From positions 218,408,151-218,472,150 of the forward strand of contig CP136065.1 of the NCBI GenBank assembly GCA_032622095.1: a stretch of DNA of 64,000 nucleotides, written 5' to 3'. The number at the start of each line of letters is the position of its first letter. Positions within the stretch are counted from its first letter, which is position 1. This document shows, in pieces, positions 33,272 through 45,541 of the stretch. The position numbers were made by a program, and so were the translations under genes. A model generated the notes under the pieces. That model made no database searches, had not been told where the DNA came from, and saw only the letters and a list, made by a program, of their open reading frames with translations. This DNA is from Siphonodentalium dalli (Eukaryota; Mollusca; Scaphopoda; Gadilida; Siphonodentaliidae).

Positions 33272-33649
33272 TTAACCCTTTACCCAACAGAAGGGCCCTG
33301 TGCCAATGCATTCTCTTATATATGCGAGTCGACCATAGGTCGCCTCGCATATATAAGAGAATGCATTGGCTTAACACATTAAAAATTATAAAATTGTAAA
33401 AGAATGTAAGAAAAAATGGTAAAAAGTGTTAAAAAAAGATTTTTTTTTAGGCCAATGCATTCTCTTATATATGCGATGCGACCTATGGATAAGAGAATGC
33501 ATTGGCACGTGGCATAACTGTAACTATCACAATGTGGTCAAGGAGCCGGTTCCAATGATATCCATATTTGTATGGTTCTATTCAGACAGACCGAAGATAT
33601 TTTAGGCTGTTGAAGCTTGTTTTGGCCGGTTTGTTGGGTAAAGGGTTAA
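33272..33649. mobile_element. TTAA-flanked MITE, second copy
   Basis: Same family as 15810-16199: TTAA flanks at 33272-33275 and 33646-33649, ends CCCTTTACCCAACA and its reverse complement. The first palindrome (33302-33370) is intact; the second (about 33451-33506) has lost part of one arm. The sequence outside the core is nearly the same as in the first copy, except for a small insertion near 33555. Confidence 0.87.
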
Positions 33650-34493
33650 CTCAGAACTCAGTCAACATTGCCAATGACCGGAAAAGTGAAATGAACTCAT
33701 TCCGATGAACTCAGTGCAGTTTTGCTTCGCTCGTAGGCGGTGTATCAAACGGTAATGTGAATCCAGATGAGATAGCACTTTCATAAATCATACTATGAAT
33801 TGAATATGTTCTACTATAAAAGGCGAAGAATCTGAATGGCTATAAAATGGAAATGAATGGAACACATCAGACTCTTTCGTCTATAACAGATAACCGAATT
33901 ATTAACAGTTTGTGGTTTGGTCCCTAAAGCTACATCGGCAGCAATTTTATACCACAAATTATTTACTCATTCACTCATTTCTCTGACGTAGGGAACTTGT
34001 CCTATTTGAATGTGGTTGTGCGGATTAAGTAAGTCTCTGGTGTCAGAGTTTATCCCCTATGATTCGTAGATCACGCCAAACCCATTTAGTTTCCTTTAGT
34101 GACCATCACGAAGCGCTTAAGATAACGAGAATTCCAATCGGAATAATTGCGTGATATTTCACCCCAGCAGTTTTGTGATATCCGCGCCCTCTTGATCGTC
34201 GGTAATCGTCACATCTCGCCGTAAAAGCAAACCAATTTTCGCTCGTTAATAACTCCACACTGAGTGTTGGCAGAAGATATATGGCCATTTCACTGTTCAA
34301 TCATCGCAGATCCCAAGGTCATTTTCAACTGGCTGACCCCTTTATATTGGGATGTTTGTTTTGACGGTAGTTTGTGCAGTCAAGCTAGCCGGTGTCTAGG
34401 TTATCGGGGACGAATGGTGAGACTGAATATAATGCCATAGATCCTTACTAAAGCTACGCCCGTAGAGATCATATTCCGCCATAACAAAATCTC
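33650..34493. other. No recognised gene
   Basis: Mixed-composition DNA between the MITE and the foldback element. Only short frames without resemblance to known families were seen. Confidence 0.3.
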
Positions 34494-35130
34494 GGTGTGA
34501 CTAAACACCGCCCGGACCAGCCCGGACAAGCCCGGACGAGCCCGGACCCCCCCCCCCCCATATGGACTATATGAGTGATTGTAAGGGCAATATAAGTGCA
34601 GGGGTGTCATGGAAACCCACTCAGGGTCGCTATTAACCCTCAAAATGCCGGCATCGGCGAAAATGTTCGCCGCGAAATGTAGCTAACAGCCCGGACCGCC
34701 CCTGCTGCGTCCAGGTGGGATTTTAGTATCCATACCTGTGCGGGGGTGTTAATGAAACCCAAATACGCACGGAGAGTGGTCAAGGTCAAACGGAAGTGCC
34801 GCTTATTAACCCCTAAACTTCCCAGATTCAGCCAGAATTAAAAAATTGCGCCCCCAATAAACAAATTCACAGCCCGGACCCCCTTAATGTCCTCGTACTT
34901 CTAATAACTCCTTACATATACGTTGTGGAACAACCTCGGCTACACTCACGAAGAAAGCCCACGAAAGCCTGGCAATTAACGCCGCCATCGCCGAATATGT
35001 TTACCGATAACGAAGCTAACAGCCAGGACCGCCCTGTGGCGTCTAGTGGTAATATTAGTAGCCCTATCTGTACACGGGTGTCATGGAAACTCACAAACAC
35101 ACGGACTATGGTCACGGCCATGGAGAAGTG
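34494..35130 (+). repeat. Left inverted end of the foldback element (single unit)
   Basis: It holds one copy, in reverse orientation, of the unit amplified on the right. It begins with four GCCCGGAC decamers and a run of about 13 C (near 34549). The first 400 bp closely match the right end; the inner part (34920-35130) is more diverged. Confidence 0.85.
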
Positions 35131-35387
35131 ACGATATTAACCCCCAAACTTGCCAGATTCATTCAGAATTACAAGTGTGTGCCCGAATAAAAAAATATCG
35201 CAAGGAACCAAGCGACCCAACCACAGATGCATATAGATTGATTGAAACAGCCTGTGACATAAATCTTTATTAACGAAAATAGGGAACATCGTAAAAATAA
35301 AAATTACGTAAAAATATAATGACAATACATAAAGCCGGCGGTTACTAACACTATCTGGTTAGAGAAGTCTTACAATGTTATGATCAC

Positions 35388-35497
35388 CACCATAAGCTGG
35401 TAGAATGTGTTCAATCCGTTAAACTGATCAATACACTCTAATATTAAACTGTACTGATCAGTTTAATGGATTGAACACATTCTACCAGCTTATGGTG
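35388..35497. repeat. 43-bp stem hairpin in the foldback core
   Basis: 35388-35430 and 35455-35497 are reverse complements with a single difference that would be a G-U pair in RNA. The loop is 24 bases. The arms begin CACCATAAGCTGG and end CTGATCA. As RNA it would form a clean miRNA-precursor-like stem, though nothing shows it is transcribed. Confidence 0.92.
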
Positions 35498-36105
35498 TTA
35501 TCGAATATGTTAAATTGTTCGATAATTTCTAAGCGATTTGAGTCCGAAAAAATCATCTATTGGAAGACTTCCTAACTATATGTACAATAGAATATATATA
35601 TGGTAATCTTTATAATACAATATACGTGCATCAGCCATGTATATATGGATACTAATAAGGTAGCACAGATATACAGATACTTTTATATGGTACGGAAAAA
35701 TAGCACTGACTCGTGTCATATATATATATACAATCTACGACATAATATAGATGATAACAAAATGATCCAGTTATTTTACAGCTTCCAGACACACCATAGA
35801 TTGTTGCTATTGCATGTTGTAATTATTGTGGATGTATTAAGCTTGAGTGAATTACAGCTAAATAGTTTATCATGTGAGAAACCATAAGTTTCAAGCCAAA
35901 AATGATTCGTTTTTCAATCGTCCAAAGGGACCTAAGGCCAAATTGAAAACAAAACATGAATTATTGATGTGATCTGATATATTATAAATTCTCATATAAA
36001 TATGCGAGTTTCTAGATATAATATAGTTTAATGCAGACGAATAATTAGAAACAGATTGTCCCCCGTCATTCTGTGAATATTTCTCCCCATCATAGTTGCG
36101 AAAAG

Positions 36106-38207
36106 TCCATATGGGGGGTCCGGGCTGGACTTGGATGGTCCGGGCTGTCAGCGTCGTTATGGGTAAACATAATCGGCGATGGCGGCATTTTGGGGGTTAA
36201 TTGCCAGGCATTCGTGGGCGACTCGCCCTTGAATCTTCTTGAGTCTAGTCGAGGGTAGTTCCACAACACATATGTAAGGAGTTATTAGAAGTACGAGGAC
36301 ATTAAGGGGGTCCGGGCTGTGAATTTGTTTATTGGGGGCGCAATTTTTTAATTCTGGCTGAATCTGGGAAGTTTAGGGGTTAATAAGCGGCACTTCCGTT
36401 TGACCTTGACCACTCTCCGTGCGTATTTGGGTTTCATTAACACCCCCGCACAGGTATGGATACTAAAATCCCACCTGGACGCAGCAGGGGCGGTCCGGGC
36501 TGTTAGCTTCATTTCGCGGCGAACATTTTTCGCCGATGCCGGCATTTTGAGGGTTAATAGCAACCCTGAGTGGGTTTCCATGACACCCCTGCACTTATAT
36601 TGCCATTAAAATCACTCATATAGTCCATATGGGGGGTCCGGGCTGGACTTGGATGGTCCGGGCTGGTCCGGGCTGTCAGCGTCGTTATCGGTAAACATAA
36701 TCGGCGATGGCGGCATTTTGGGGGTTAATTGCCAGGCATTCGTGGGCGACTCGCCCTTGAATCTTCTTGAGTCTAGTCGAGGGTAGTTCCACAACACATA
36801 TGTAAGGAGTTATTAGAAGTACGAGGACATTAAGGGGGTCCGGGCTGTGAATTTGTTTATTAGGGGCGCAATTTTTTAATTCTGGCTGAATCTGGGAAGT
36901 TTAGGGGTTAATAAGCGGCACTTCCGTTTGACCTTGACCACTCTCCGTGCGTATTTGGGTTTCATTAACACCCCCGCACAGGTATGGATACTAAAATCCC
37001 ACCTGGACGCAGCAGGGGCGGTCCGGGCTGTTAGCTTCATTTCGCGGCGAACATTTTTCGCCGATGCCGGCATTTTGAGGGTTAATAGCAACCCTGAGTG
37101 GGTTTCCATGACACCCCTGCACTTATATTGCCATTAAAATCACTCATATAGTCCATATGGGGGGTCCGGGCTGGACTTGGATGGTCCGGGCTGGTCCGGG
37201 CTGTCAGCGTCGTTATCGGTAAACATAATCGGCGATGGCGGCATTTTGGGGGTTAATTGCCAGGCATTCGTGGGCGACTCGCCCTTGAATCTTCTTGAGT
37301 CTAGTCGAGGGTAGTTCCACAACACATATGTAAGGAGTTATTAGAAGTACGAGGACATTAAGGGGGTCCGGGCTGTGAATTTGTTTATTGGGGGCGCAAT
37401 TTTTTAATTCTGGCTGAATCTGGGAAGTTTAGGGGTTAATAAGCGGCACTTCCGTTTGACCTTGACCACTCTCCGTGCGTATTTGGGTTTCATTAACACC
37501 CCCGCACAGGTATGGATACTAAAATCCCACCTGGACGCAGCAGGGGCGGTCCGGGCTGTTAGCTTCATTTCGCGGCGAACATTTTTTCGCCGATGCCGGC
37601 ATTTTGAGGGTTAATAGCAACCCTGAGTGGGTTTCCATGACACCCCTGCACTTATATTGCCATTAAAATCACTCATATAGTCCATATGGGGGGTCCGGGC
37701 TGGACTTGGATGGTCCGGGCTGGTCCGGGCTGTCAGCGTCGTTATCGGTAAACATAATCGGCGATGGCGGCATTTTGGGGGTTAATTGCCAGGCATTCGT
37801 GGGCGACTCGCCCTTGAATCTTCTTGAGTCTAGTCGAGGGTAGTTCCACAACACATATGTAAGGAGTTATTAGAAGTACGAGGACATTAAGGGGGTCCGG
37901 GCTGTGAATTTGTTTATTGGGGGCGCAATTTTTTAATTCTGGCTGAATCTGGGAAGTTTAGGGGTTAATAAGCGGCACTTCCGTTTGACCTTGACCACTC
38001 TCCGTGCGTATTTGGGTTTCATTAACACCCCCGCACAGGTATGGATACTAAAATCCCACCTGGACGCAGCAGGGGCGGTCCGGGCTGTTAGCTTCATTTC
38101 GCGGCGAACATTTTCGCCGATGCCGGCATTTTGAGGGTTAATAGCGACCCTGAGTGGGTTTCCATGACACCCCTGCACTTATATTGCCCTTACAAACACT
38201 CATATAG
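36106..38207. repeat. Macrosatellite: four tandem units of about 528 bp
   Basis: Units start tccatatggggggtccgggc at 36106, 36624, 37152 and 37681, with lengths 518, 528, 529 and 527. The first lacks one 10-bp ggtccgggct repeat. Units 2 and 3 differ at only a few positions, so amplification was recent. Minus- and plus-strand frames of 61-77 codons recur in each unit, purely as a result of the repeat. Confidence 0.95.
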
Positions 38208-38303
38208 TCCATATGGGGGGTCCGGGCTGGTCCGGGCTGGTCCGGGCTCGTCCGGGCTGGTCCGGGCTGGTCCGGGCTGGTCCGGGCGGTGTTTAGTCAC
38301 ACC
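38208..38303 (-). repeat. Terminal decamer block of the foldback element
   Basis: Seven ggtccgggct-type decamers followed by cggtgtttagtcacacc, the mirror of the left terminus at 34494. Confidence 0.88.
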
Positions 38304-38708
38304 CCTATATCTGGGAACTTTTTGATGTTGTGACAGGGAAGTGTATAAACAGTGCAGGTAATATATTTCTTAGTTGTTACCTGTTCGTTCATAGTGTACT
38401 TCACTTTAGCTGAAGGTCCCACCTCGAAATTGCACGATTTAAGTGACTTTGCGTTGCGAGCGTATTAGCTCCATGTCGAGTAATTGTTTCAATATAGCGC
38501 CTTCTAAAGGTTACATTGGTTTAAATGGGGTTCGGAGTGAATATATAGCTTTGTGTGCTTTTTGCATAAAAACATTCACCACACCTCTTCCCTGTGATTC
38601 CTCATAGGTAAAATAGCCATTGGAACATGAATTAACCCTTTGTAGTGAAGTTTGAATTTTTTGACAGTATTTTTAGTGCGGTTCTGACAATAGTTACGAA
38701 AACAGGAT

Positions 38709-39298
38709 TTAAAGGGGTACTGTACGCCATTTTCATTAAATTTCCGGTGACAACAACGATCTAATATCGATAATATATAGAAACATAAGTAATTTGAGTC
38801 GAAGATGTATTCTGTAAACGCTCAGGTTAATAGGCTATCTTAAAATTTAATAATTTAAAAGTTAATAATTTGATATAAATTGAATTTATGACTGGAGCCA
38901 TAAAATGGCGTCAATTAAATTACTAATTACCGTAATCAAAAACAGTAATTGAGGGATACTGGATTGTTAAACCGATCGCACACACGATCGCTTAAAATAT
39001 TATGATGATACGGGGAGAACACTCAAGCCACTCACTGACTAGCGACGATACAATAACTTAAATGATTATATGGGACTAGTATGCATATAATATAACTTTT
39101 ATTTGATTCATTTGGTTGAAAACTTTACAAAATTACTCGACAACGACAATTTGTTATTTTGCATTCCGGTAAATTTGTCATCCGTAACATGACTTCGTAC
39201 TCAACAGACTTTCAAATAATGGAAAAATTGTTACCTTATTCTCCGACTCGGAGACTATAGAAACCAACAACAACATTTGGCGTACAGTACCCCTTTAA
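38709..39298. mobile_element. TTAA-flanked inverted-repeat element, 590 bp
   Basis: TTAA (38709-38712) plus AGGGGTACTGTACGCCA on the left; TGGCGTACAGTACCCCT plus TTAA (39295-39298) on the right. It has no coding capacity. TTAA duplications occur in piggyBac and Kolobok elements; AGGG-type ends favour Kolobok, as an inference only. A related design (AGGTACT ends) is at 57297-57784. Confidence 0.82.
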
Positions 39299-40056
39299 AG
39301 GCGAATTCCCTGTTAGACGGACGTGATTTTTTTTTGCGTAAAACGTTTCCTCAAATGTCAATTTTTCAGATTTAAAGAAAATTTTGGACCCAAAATTTAT
39401 ATTGCCAACAGTATACGCTAAATGTTAGCACTGGGGCCTATGGAAAACATTTACACCAGTGTAACCTAAAAAAAAAAAAGCCTCGAGCTTAAATTGTAGA
39501 CGTCTAGATTCTGATAAGCCGTACAACGCCAATTTAGATTGTTAATGATTTTACTTTGTTGGATAGCTCAGCCTCATACAGTATGTTATTAATTCATCGA
39601 TGTCAGAAGGAAGATAGCCTCAGCTAAATCTGAGACTCATCGTGCGGAAATCGCCGCCTATGTCTGTTATATCCACTAGTATGTATATTTGGAAGCTCGA
39701 TATATAGTATTAAGAACTAATTCGGCACGTCCTTTTTAAAGTGAGCTAATCCACAAGCAGGTATTATTTAAAAAAACTGTTTCGTGATGGCAATAGTCGC
39801 ATAAATTGAATAGTTTCGAGAGAGTTCGAATTAAATTATGTCGAGAGAGGTAGAATAAATAAACGAGAGGCTTTGTGTGATCTGGGACTAATTCTATATT
39901 AGTCTGTTATATTTTCCACAAATTTTTCTGCGTACATCATTTTTAAAGACGCTAATTTTTTCGAAACTTATTTTACTTTATTTTCAGCTTCTATAGCGTG
40001 TAAAATAAAATGCTTGTAATGAAAAGTGCTGCATTTTAAAGAGCGCATACATCTGG
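39299..40056. other. No recognised gene
   Basis: AT-rich sequence with a short A run near 39470. Nothing identifiable. Confidence 0.3.
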
Positions 40057-40200
40057 TAAGTTGGTTTATTCGTGTTGTTGTCCGCCCATAACGAACTTAT
40101 TAGTTATTATGAGTCGATAATGGCACTAAAAAGTCTCATTTTTAATTGGTTATGGACTCAAAATGAGGCGATTCTCTGCCGATTATGAACATAACACAAA
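40057..40200 (+). repeat. R1 dispersed repeat, fragment
   Basis: It contains the ccgcccataa and CTCAAAATGAGGCGATTCT blocks in the orientation of 43761-44069; both ends are missing. Confidence 0.5.
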
Positions 40201-40394
40201 TCCTATCATAAACCGGTAACAAGTCTGTCGTCTGTTTATATTTTCTGAACATCTTACCACATAACTAATCGTATATGTTAATAACTCACTGGGTGAATCA
40301 ATTTGGTAAAGACAGTGTGCAGGCGAGGTTAGTTGACGTTCAATTCGAATGTTTGAATATGGCGAGTATATCGGGATCAAAAAGCATAAAATAA

Positions 40395-40582
40395 AAAATT
40401 CTAATTTTTTTTAAAGAATATAAGAAAAAATTTATAAAAATTGTTATATAATGTAAGAAAAAATTATAAAACTTGTTAAAGAATATAAGAAAAAAATAGA
40501 AAAAAATTATAAAAAATGTCAGACCAATTGATAAAAAATTATTTTAAAAATGTTAGTCCAATGCATTCTCTTATATATGACG
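40395..40582. repeat. Relic of the TTAA MITE core
   Basis: Three repeats of an AT-rich ttataaaa.ttgttaaagaatataagaaaaaa unit lead into ccaatgcattctcttatata, one arm of the palindrome in the MITEs at 15810 and 33272. No TTAA-flanked ends are present. Confidence 0.65.
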
Positions 40583-41986
40583 CAGCTCCCGTCATGAAAT
40601 AAGCATAATGTTGCTGTCGGATGAGCAATTTAGTGTGGAAAGGGCAGATATCGGAAATTGGAAGTTTGTCGGTTCATTAACGCTTAGCATGTTCCGAGGC
40701 TAGAAGACTTCGTTGTCTGTTTCCATTGTTCATGTTGCAAGATGTGGGAAACCCATTGCCATGCTGTGATAAATTCAATTAATACCAGGTCCTCGAGTCA
40801 AACTGTCAGTGGAAATATTGACTGACACCGCTGCAAATAGTGTCCATTCAATTTCTGGAAAAGAAGTTAACTCTGCGGCAGACATTTGCGTAGGAGTTCG
40901 TGTCAGGTCGGCCTTTTACAGTAGCATGCAGACATGCAGGCAATTGATTCAAAACTAAATCGAATATTGTTCTCATTTCGAATGGATCCGGCTCTTAAAT
41001 CTTAGTCGATGGTCAATTGAAACGTTTGACATTCAACTTAAATATTATAAGTTATTGTGGTGGATTGACGTATCAGTCTCTCCATAACGTTGTTCAACGT
41101 AAATGCCGTCACGAAAAAACAACCAGACGAGAGACGATGGAACGCTGTTTCTTACTGGGGCCAAAAGGGTAAGATTATTACGAATCGGACGACTGGTTCA
41201 TTTTGTTGTCAATGCGCGAAATAGGTAACAGCTGTCCCAGTTTCTACTTAATTGAAGTGAACAGTACATTTTGAAAACAAATTTTCATCTCAAAGTAGAT
41301 ACACCTGCTCAGTGAATGAACTTTGCAAACTACGCTGTCGTCTATTTTTTTTTTGTGAGTTCCGTTTCTGTTTATTGTTGTTCTTATAGATTACAAGGAA
41401 CTAATTATGTTGAATTATCATTCTTGGAAAAATACAGGGACACTATTCTACGGGTTAAAGGCATGGGCGGCGTTCGTTGCAGAAATATTTATAATTGTTC
41501 AAATCGTCATCAACAGAAGAAACACCAAAATATATACAGTTCCGCTCAGATGCCAAACATAATCAGCGCGTAAATAGTATAGTGTCGTCAAGACGTACGA
41601 TGGTGTACGTACACAAGAACCTGCTCGTATTACAGAAGTTGTACTTCTGTTTACATAACACAGCGCAATTCTATTGGTTAATCACACACAAATATGAATA
41701 TGAACTATGTTTATTATTGTAGGAATTTGGGATGAGAAATGATGAGGGTCAGGTGAATGTTTGTTTTCAACATTTACTGCTGAACTGACGGTATTCATGA
41801 AAGTGGGAAATTTTGAACTGGAAACGCTCCGGTACCCCGAATATGTTTTCAGTTCAAATTATGTCCCAGGTTTGGTTCTTCCAGAATTGAAGGGAAAATT
41901 GTACAAATTATTCGAATCGTGTGCGTGTTGGGAAATAATTAGTTCCTTGAATAGACTGAATCCTGGTCCAAAAGTACGAAAATGCA
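40583..41986. other. No recognised gene; small frames only
   Basis: Plus-strand frames at 41316-41573 (85 codons, hydrophobic start) and 41761-42009 (82 codons) show no family resemblance and no splice context I can support. They are listed as unexplained only. Confidence 0.25.
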
Positions 41987-42095
41987 AACATATAGGCTCA
42001 CCTCGTTAACAAGCGTATATGCTCACCCGTTAGCATACGTATAAGCTCACCCCGTTGGCAAATGCATATAGGCTCACCCCGTTAGCATTTTTGCA
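41987..42095. repeat. Minisatellite, unit about 30-33 bp
   Basis: Four imperfect copies of an ATATAGGCTCACCCCGTTAG unit with variable spacers (caaatgc or catacgt). Confidence 0.8.
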
Positions 42096-42276
42096 GACGG
42101 AACATATATATTTGAATATCTATCAGAATGTGCGTTCGCGCTGTATTCATTATCATACTCGTAGATATATAAAAATATACATGAAGTATAATGATAGTTA
42201 TCCAGATGGTCTTAAGCGCCCGAGGACTAGTGTCACAAAACTACAACCGTATGCCATGGAACATCACTTTGGGGTT

Positions 42277-42534
42277 TCGACATCATTTACACAGGCATGC
42301 TTCCATTGTGAGGAGGTTCTCAACATCACTTACACAGGCATACTTCCATTGTGAGGAGGTTCTCGACATCATTTACACAGGCATACTTCCATTGTGATGA
42401 GGTTCTCGACATCATTTACACAGGCATACTTCCATTGTGAGGAGGTTCTCGACATCATTTACACAGGCATACTTCCATTGTGAGGAGGTTCTCGACATCA
42501 TTTACACAGGCATACTTCCATTGTGATGAGGTTC
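42277..42534. repeat. Minisatellite, six 43-bp units
   Basis: The unit contains TCGACATCATTTACACAGGC, atacttccattgtga and ggaggttc. It spans 258 bp, exactly six times 43. Copies differ at one to four positions. A period of 43 is not a multiple of 3, so a coding role is unlikely. Confidence 0.95.
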
Positions 42535-42599
42535 TTTCAAATATCGAACTTATTCTATGAGTCATTCTAAAAATCTTAATTCAACACAAGATGTTCATT

Positions 42600-43760
42600 T
42601 ATACATGGTGTATATGATCAAGTTTGTTTTATAGGTGACCAATAAGTGGTAAGTGGGTGTCTGACCAGGTAACACATTATGTAGGGTTATCGAAAATCAC
42701 ACCTAGCATCCCGGGATGACAGTAAAAGGTGTTATTGAAATTCTGGCTGACGACACGAAAGCTTTTTTATATGTCAAATTAGGATAAGCTGAAAGAAAAA
42801 TGGTCTGAAACCAATTAGTCATATAGCATTTTATCACAAACTGAAGTTGTTACCAAATGTATGGACGACAAGAGAAAGAAGAGGGAATCCGCAAAGCATA
42901 TGAAAATAGGGGGAAACGTAATTGAACAGTGACCCAATTGTGCGCAGATACCTGATTCCTCGTTCATTTGTCATACATTTAGGGTGGTTAGCAGTGGCCC
43001 GGAGCGGTTTTACAAACTTTGGAAACTATTTGCGAACGTACGCACCAAAATATCTCAATTAATAAAACCCAAGTTAAAATTTATAAATGAAATCACCAGA
43101 GAAGGAAAAGAGACAAAGCCAATAAGATCTTCATCAGTTGCAAGTTGCTAACCCGTGCCATACTAAACGTATGAACACTAACTTCTTACCTTTACTTTAC
43201 TGTTCAAATGTATATTTTAATAACTGAATGGGAGAATCCACTCATTAAAGAGTCTACTCTGGGTAATGTGTGTCTTGGTTCTAAATAAATCAAATATGAA
43301 TTCTTAGTGTTAATTTCTATGTTGAGCCACAACTCTGCAAGTAGTTGATCAGGCCAATCATAACATCAATAGATGAGCTAAACACGCAAAACCCGTGTCA
43401 ATTACAACGATTATGTAATTACATATGTAACATCTGTAAAGGTCTCGACGATAATTCGCCTGCATGAAAACACGATTATTATTCGATTATCCGATAATTC
43501 GCATTGCCATATCCATATGTAACCTTGGTTAAATCCATGTAAGTTTTCTAAAACTATGTAGAAACCAAATAGCTCAAATCCATGGATTGAACTACACCGC
43601 CACATTTGAACATGGAATGTATGCCTGCAGTTGTATGACCCAGACAAAACTGTATAGTCCAGGTGCTTTATACTGGACTCAAATGTCAAGAGTAACTGTG
43701 GTGCTGCTCCAACATAACCTCGCAGAAATACGCACATAATCGACATATAATATGAAATAG
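42600..43760. other. No recognised gene
   Basis: Anonymous sequence. The longest frame (minus 43411-43746, 111 codons) has no recognisable domain. Confidence 0.3.
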
Positions 43761-44069
43761 GTACATAATGTGATTATTTACTTCTGAAATAAGCAGATAA
43801 TGGAGTCATATCAGTTATCTCGTTTTATGGCGCGGGCTACAATGAAAACACATGTTAAAGAGCGTACAGCCAAAAAGTCGCGAGTTGGCTTATTTGTCCG
43901 CACATAATCTGCTTAGAATCGCCACATTATGAATCCATAGTGTGACTAAAAAAATTCTAATTTTCAGCACGTTATCGACTCAAAACGAGGCGATTTTAAG
44001 CAGATAATCCACCTAAAACAAGTTATGTTATAAGCATATAATGTCCGAATTTTCGAGAGAACAGGCTGG
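43761..44069 (+). repeat. R1 dispersed repeat, best plus-strand copy
   Basis: It runs from gtgattatttacttctgaaa through agcagataatggagtcatat, ggcttatttgtccgcacata and AACGAGGCGATTTTAAGCAG to gagagaacaggctgg. It is the reverse of 3517-3790 and 14172-14510, and its start matches 63876-63950. Confidence 0.7.
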
Positions 44070-45388
44070 TCGCTCACATTCATAGCGAAGCGCTCAGAAG
44101 ATTCAGTCAAGGAAATGTGAGGCGGATCGCTATCAGGAGTAGCGTGAACCATTCAATGCTATTCTGAATATCGTTATACATGTATTGTGTTTTTACTCAA
44201 CGACATTTCTCGTGGTTGCTCATGATTGAAATGAACCAAACATGTGCTGTTATACGCATGTTTTATGTAACCGACAATCAGAAATGGACAAATATGTTTG
44301 ATTTGATAATCCTATACAGCCATTACAGCGGCGATGTTTCCCCGAACGACAACCACAGATAGCTTCGCGTTGAGCCTAAACTACCTGGACTAGATATAAA
44401 CCAAGTCGGTGAATACGAGTTAGGTGTTCTGTATACCGAAGACACAGACCAAATTGAGAAAAACAACCGTATAGATGATTACTCGTTCTCCACGATGCCT
44501 TGTCATCAATATTGTCCAATAAAGAGCATCAATTGGGAATTTATTCCCCGATATGGAAAAAAATAAAGAGTATTTGTATCACCTATGTGCGAAATTTGGC
44601 GGATTTGTATGACGTACTTTCAAGGATGTTTGAGAGTACATAATGCCTGGGTAGCGATAATTCATGTATTCATCGATTAACATTCGTAGACATACATGTA
44701 AGTTGGAGGTTCAAATAAGCGCAGGTATATGTGATTTAATAGTAGAGACAATAATGATAGATACATACACGAAACACCGATATACTTACTTTATATGCTC
44801 TAAACAAATCATAGAACATTTTATTATATATATACCTTCAGTTCACAGAGGGTCATATTGTCTTTTGATTGGATCAAGCGGCATCACGTGTCAGAGAGTA
44901 GTTTTGACCATTGCCCGGTGAGCGAACTATATACCGGGCTATAGTCTTCGAATTATTTCCCGCTGACGTCACAATCTGGCGCGAGGGCAGAATTTCTGAT
45001 TCCAGAATTGTTATAATTTTGGCACAAGGCTAGAATTTTGCCTAGATTATATGTACGTGCTCACAAAGGTGCGGCTAGCTAGCGCACCCCTCTTCGCCAG
45101 GGGACATTCAGCCAAACCCGGCGACATCTTGGGAGTAAGCCCGCTGACCTAGATTGTGATATTGATGTTGGAGTTAGTGTTGTTAGCATTGGTTTTATTT
45201 TACGCCGCGACGCGAGCCCACCTCTGCAAGTAGAGCGGAGGAGTATCGGATAATTAGGTTATTATGTAGTCCCTAATTATACCACAACCAGAGCCTACCT
45301 ATAGACGTAGATCATATAACTCGCGGCGAATTCCGTGCTCTGTCTTACACTTAACATCACAACAAGTGCCTACCTCTAGTACAAGATC
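44070..45388. other. No recognised gene; short direct repeat near the palindrome edge
   Basis: A block of about 28 bp (ag.gcctacct.tag then agatcata) occurs at about 45291-45319 and 45364-45391. The second copy overlaps the outer edge of the giant inverted repeat. The 45160-45330 stretch is relatively GC-rich but has no support as a promoter or LTR. Confidence 0.35.
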
Positions 45389-45483
45389 ATACAAGAAAAC
45401 TAAGATGCATGCATCAGGTCGGCCGTGAACTATCTACCATATAATTGTTGTAGCTATCGATTATACATTTTGAAACACCTGTC

Positions 45484-45541
45484 TGTATGTATGTATGTAT
45501 GTATGTATGTGTGTATGCGTGAATGCATGTGTGTATGTGTT
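45484..45541. repeat. GTAT microsatellite
   Basis: About six perfect GTAT units, then degenerate tgtgtatg. The mirror in the right arm (about 55262-55325) is about 8 bp shorter, so the arms have drifted here. Confidence 0.92.

Larger units (their letters stand above)
34494..38303. mobile_element. Foldback element with long inverted ends, right end amplified
   Basis: Both ends start GGTGTGACTAAACACCGCCC, read inward, followed by tandem GCCCGGACCA-type decamers and a poly-C or short C run. About 550 bp of inverted match follows (34494-35050 with 37690-38303). On the right, the unit is present four times in direct tandem (36106-38207). The middle (35130-36100) is AT-rich with a strong hairpin. 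No transposase and no clear target duplication. Long inverted ends made of short tandem repeats recall Drosophila Foldback/Galileo and sea urchin TU elements, but relatedness is untested. Confidence 0.85.

Noticed and set aside
36348-37137. Recurring 61- to 77-codon frames on both strands in the 528-bp units
   Set aside because: They recur only because the DNA unit is tandemly repeated; both strands are open and no domain is visible.
36106-38207. CRISPR-like array of repeats and spacers
   Set aside because: Units are contiguous 528-bp copies without spacers, in an animal genome. The minisatellites (30, 43 and 45 bp) are likewise head to tail without unique spacers.
44940-45330. Possible LTR or promoter region left of the giant palindrome
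   Set aside because: The stretch is GC-richer with a short direct repeat, but there is no second LTR, primer-binding site, polypurine tract or gag/pol frame.
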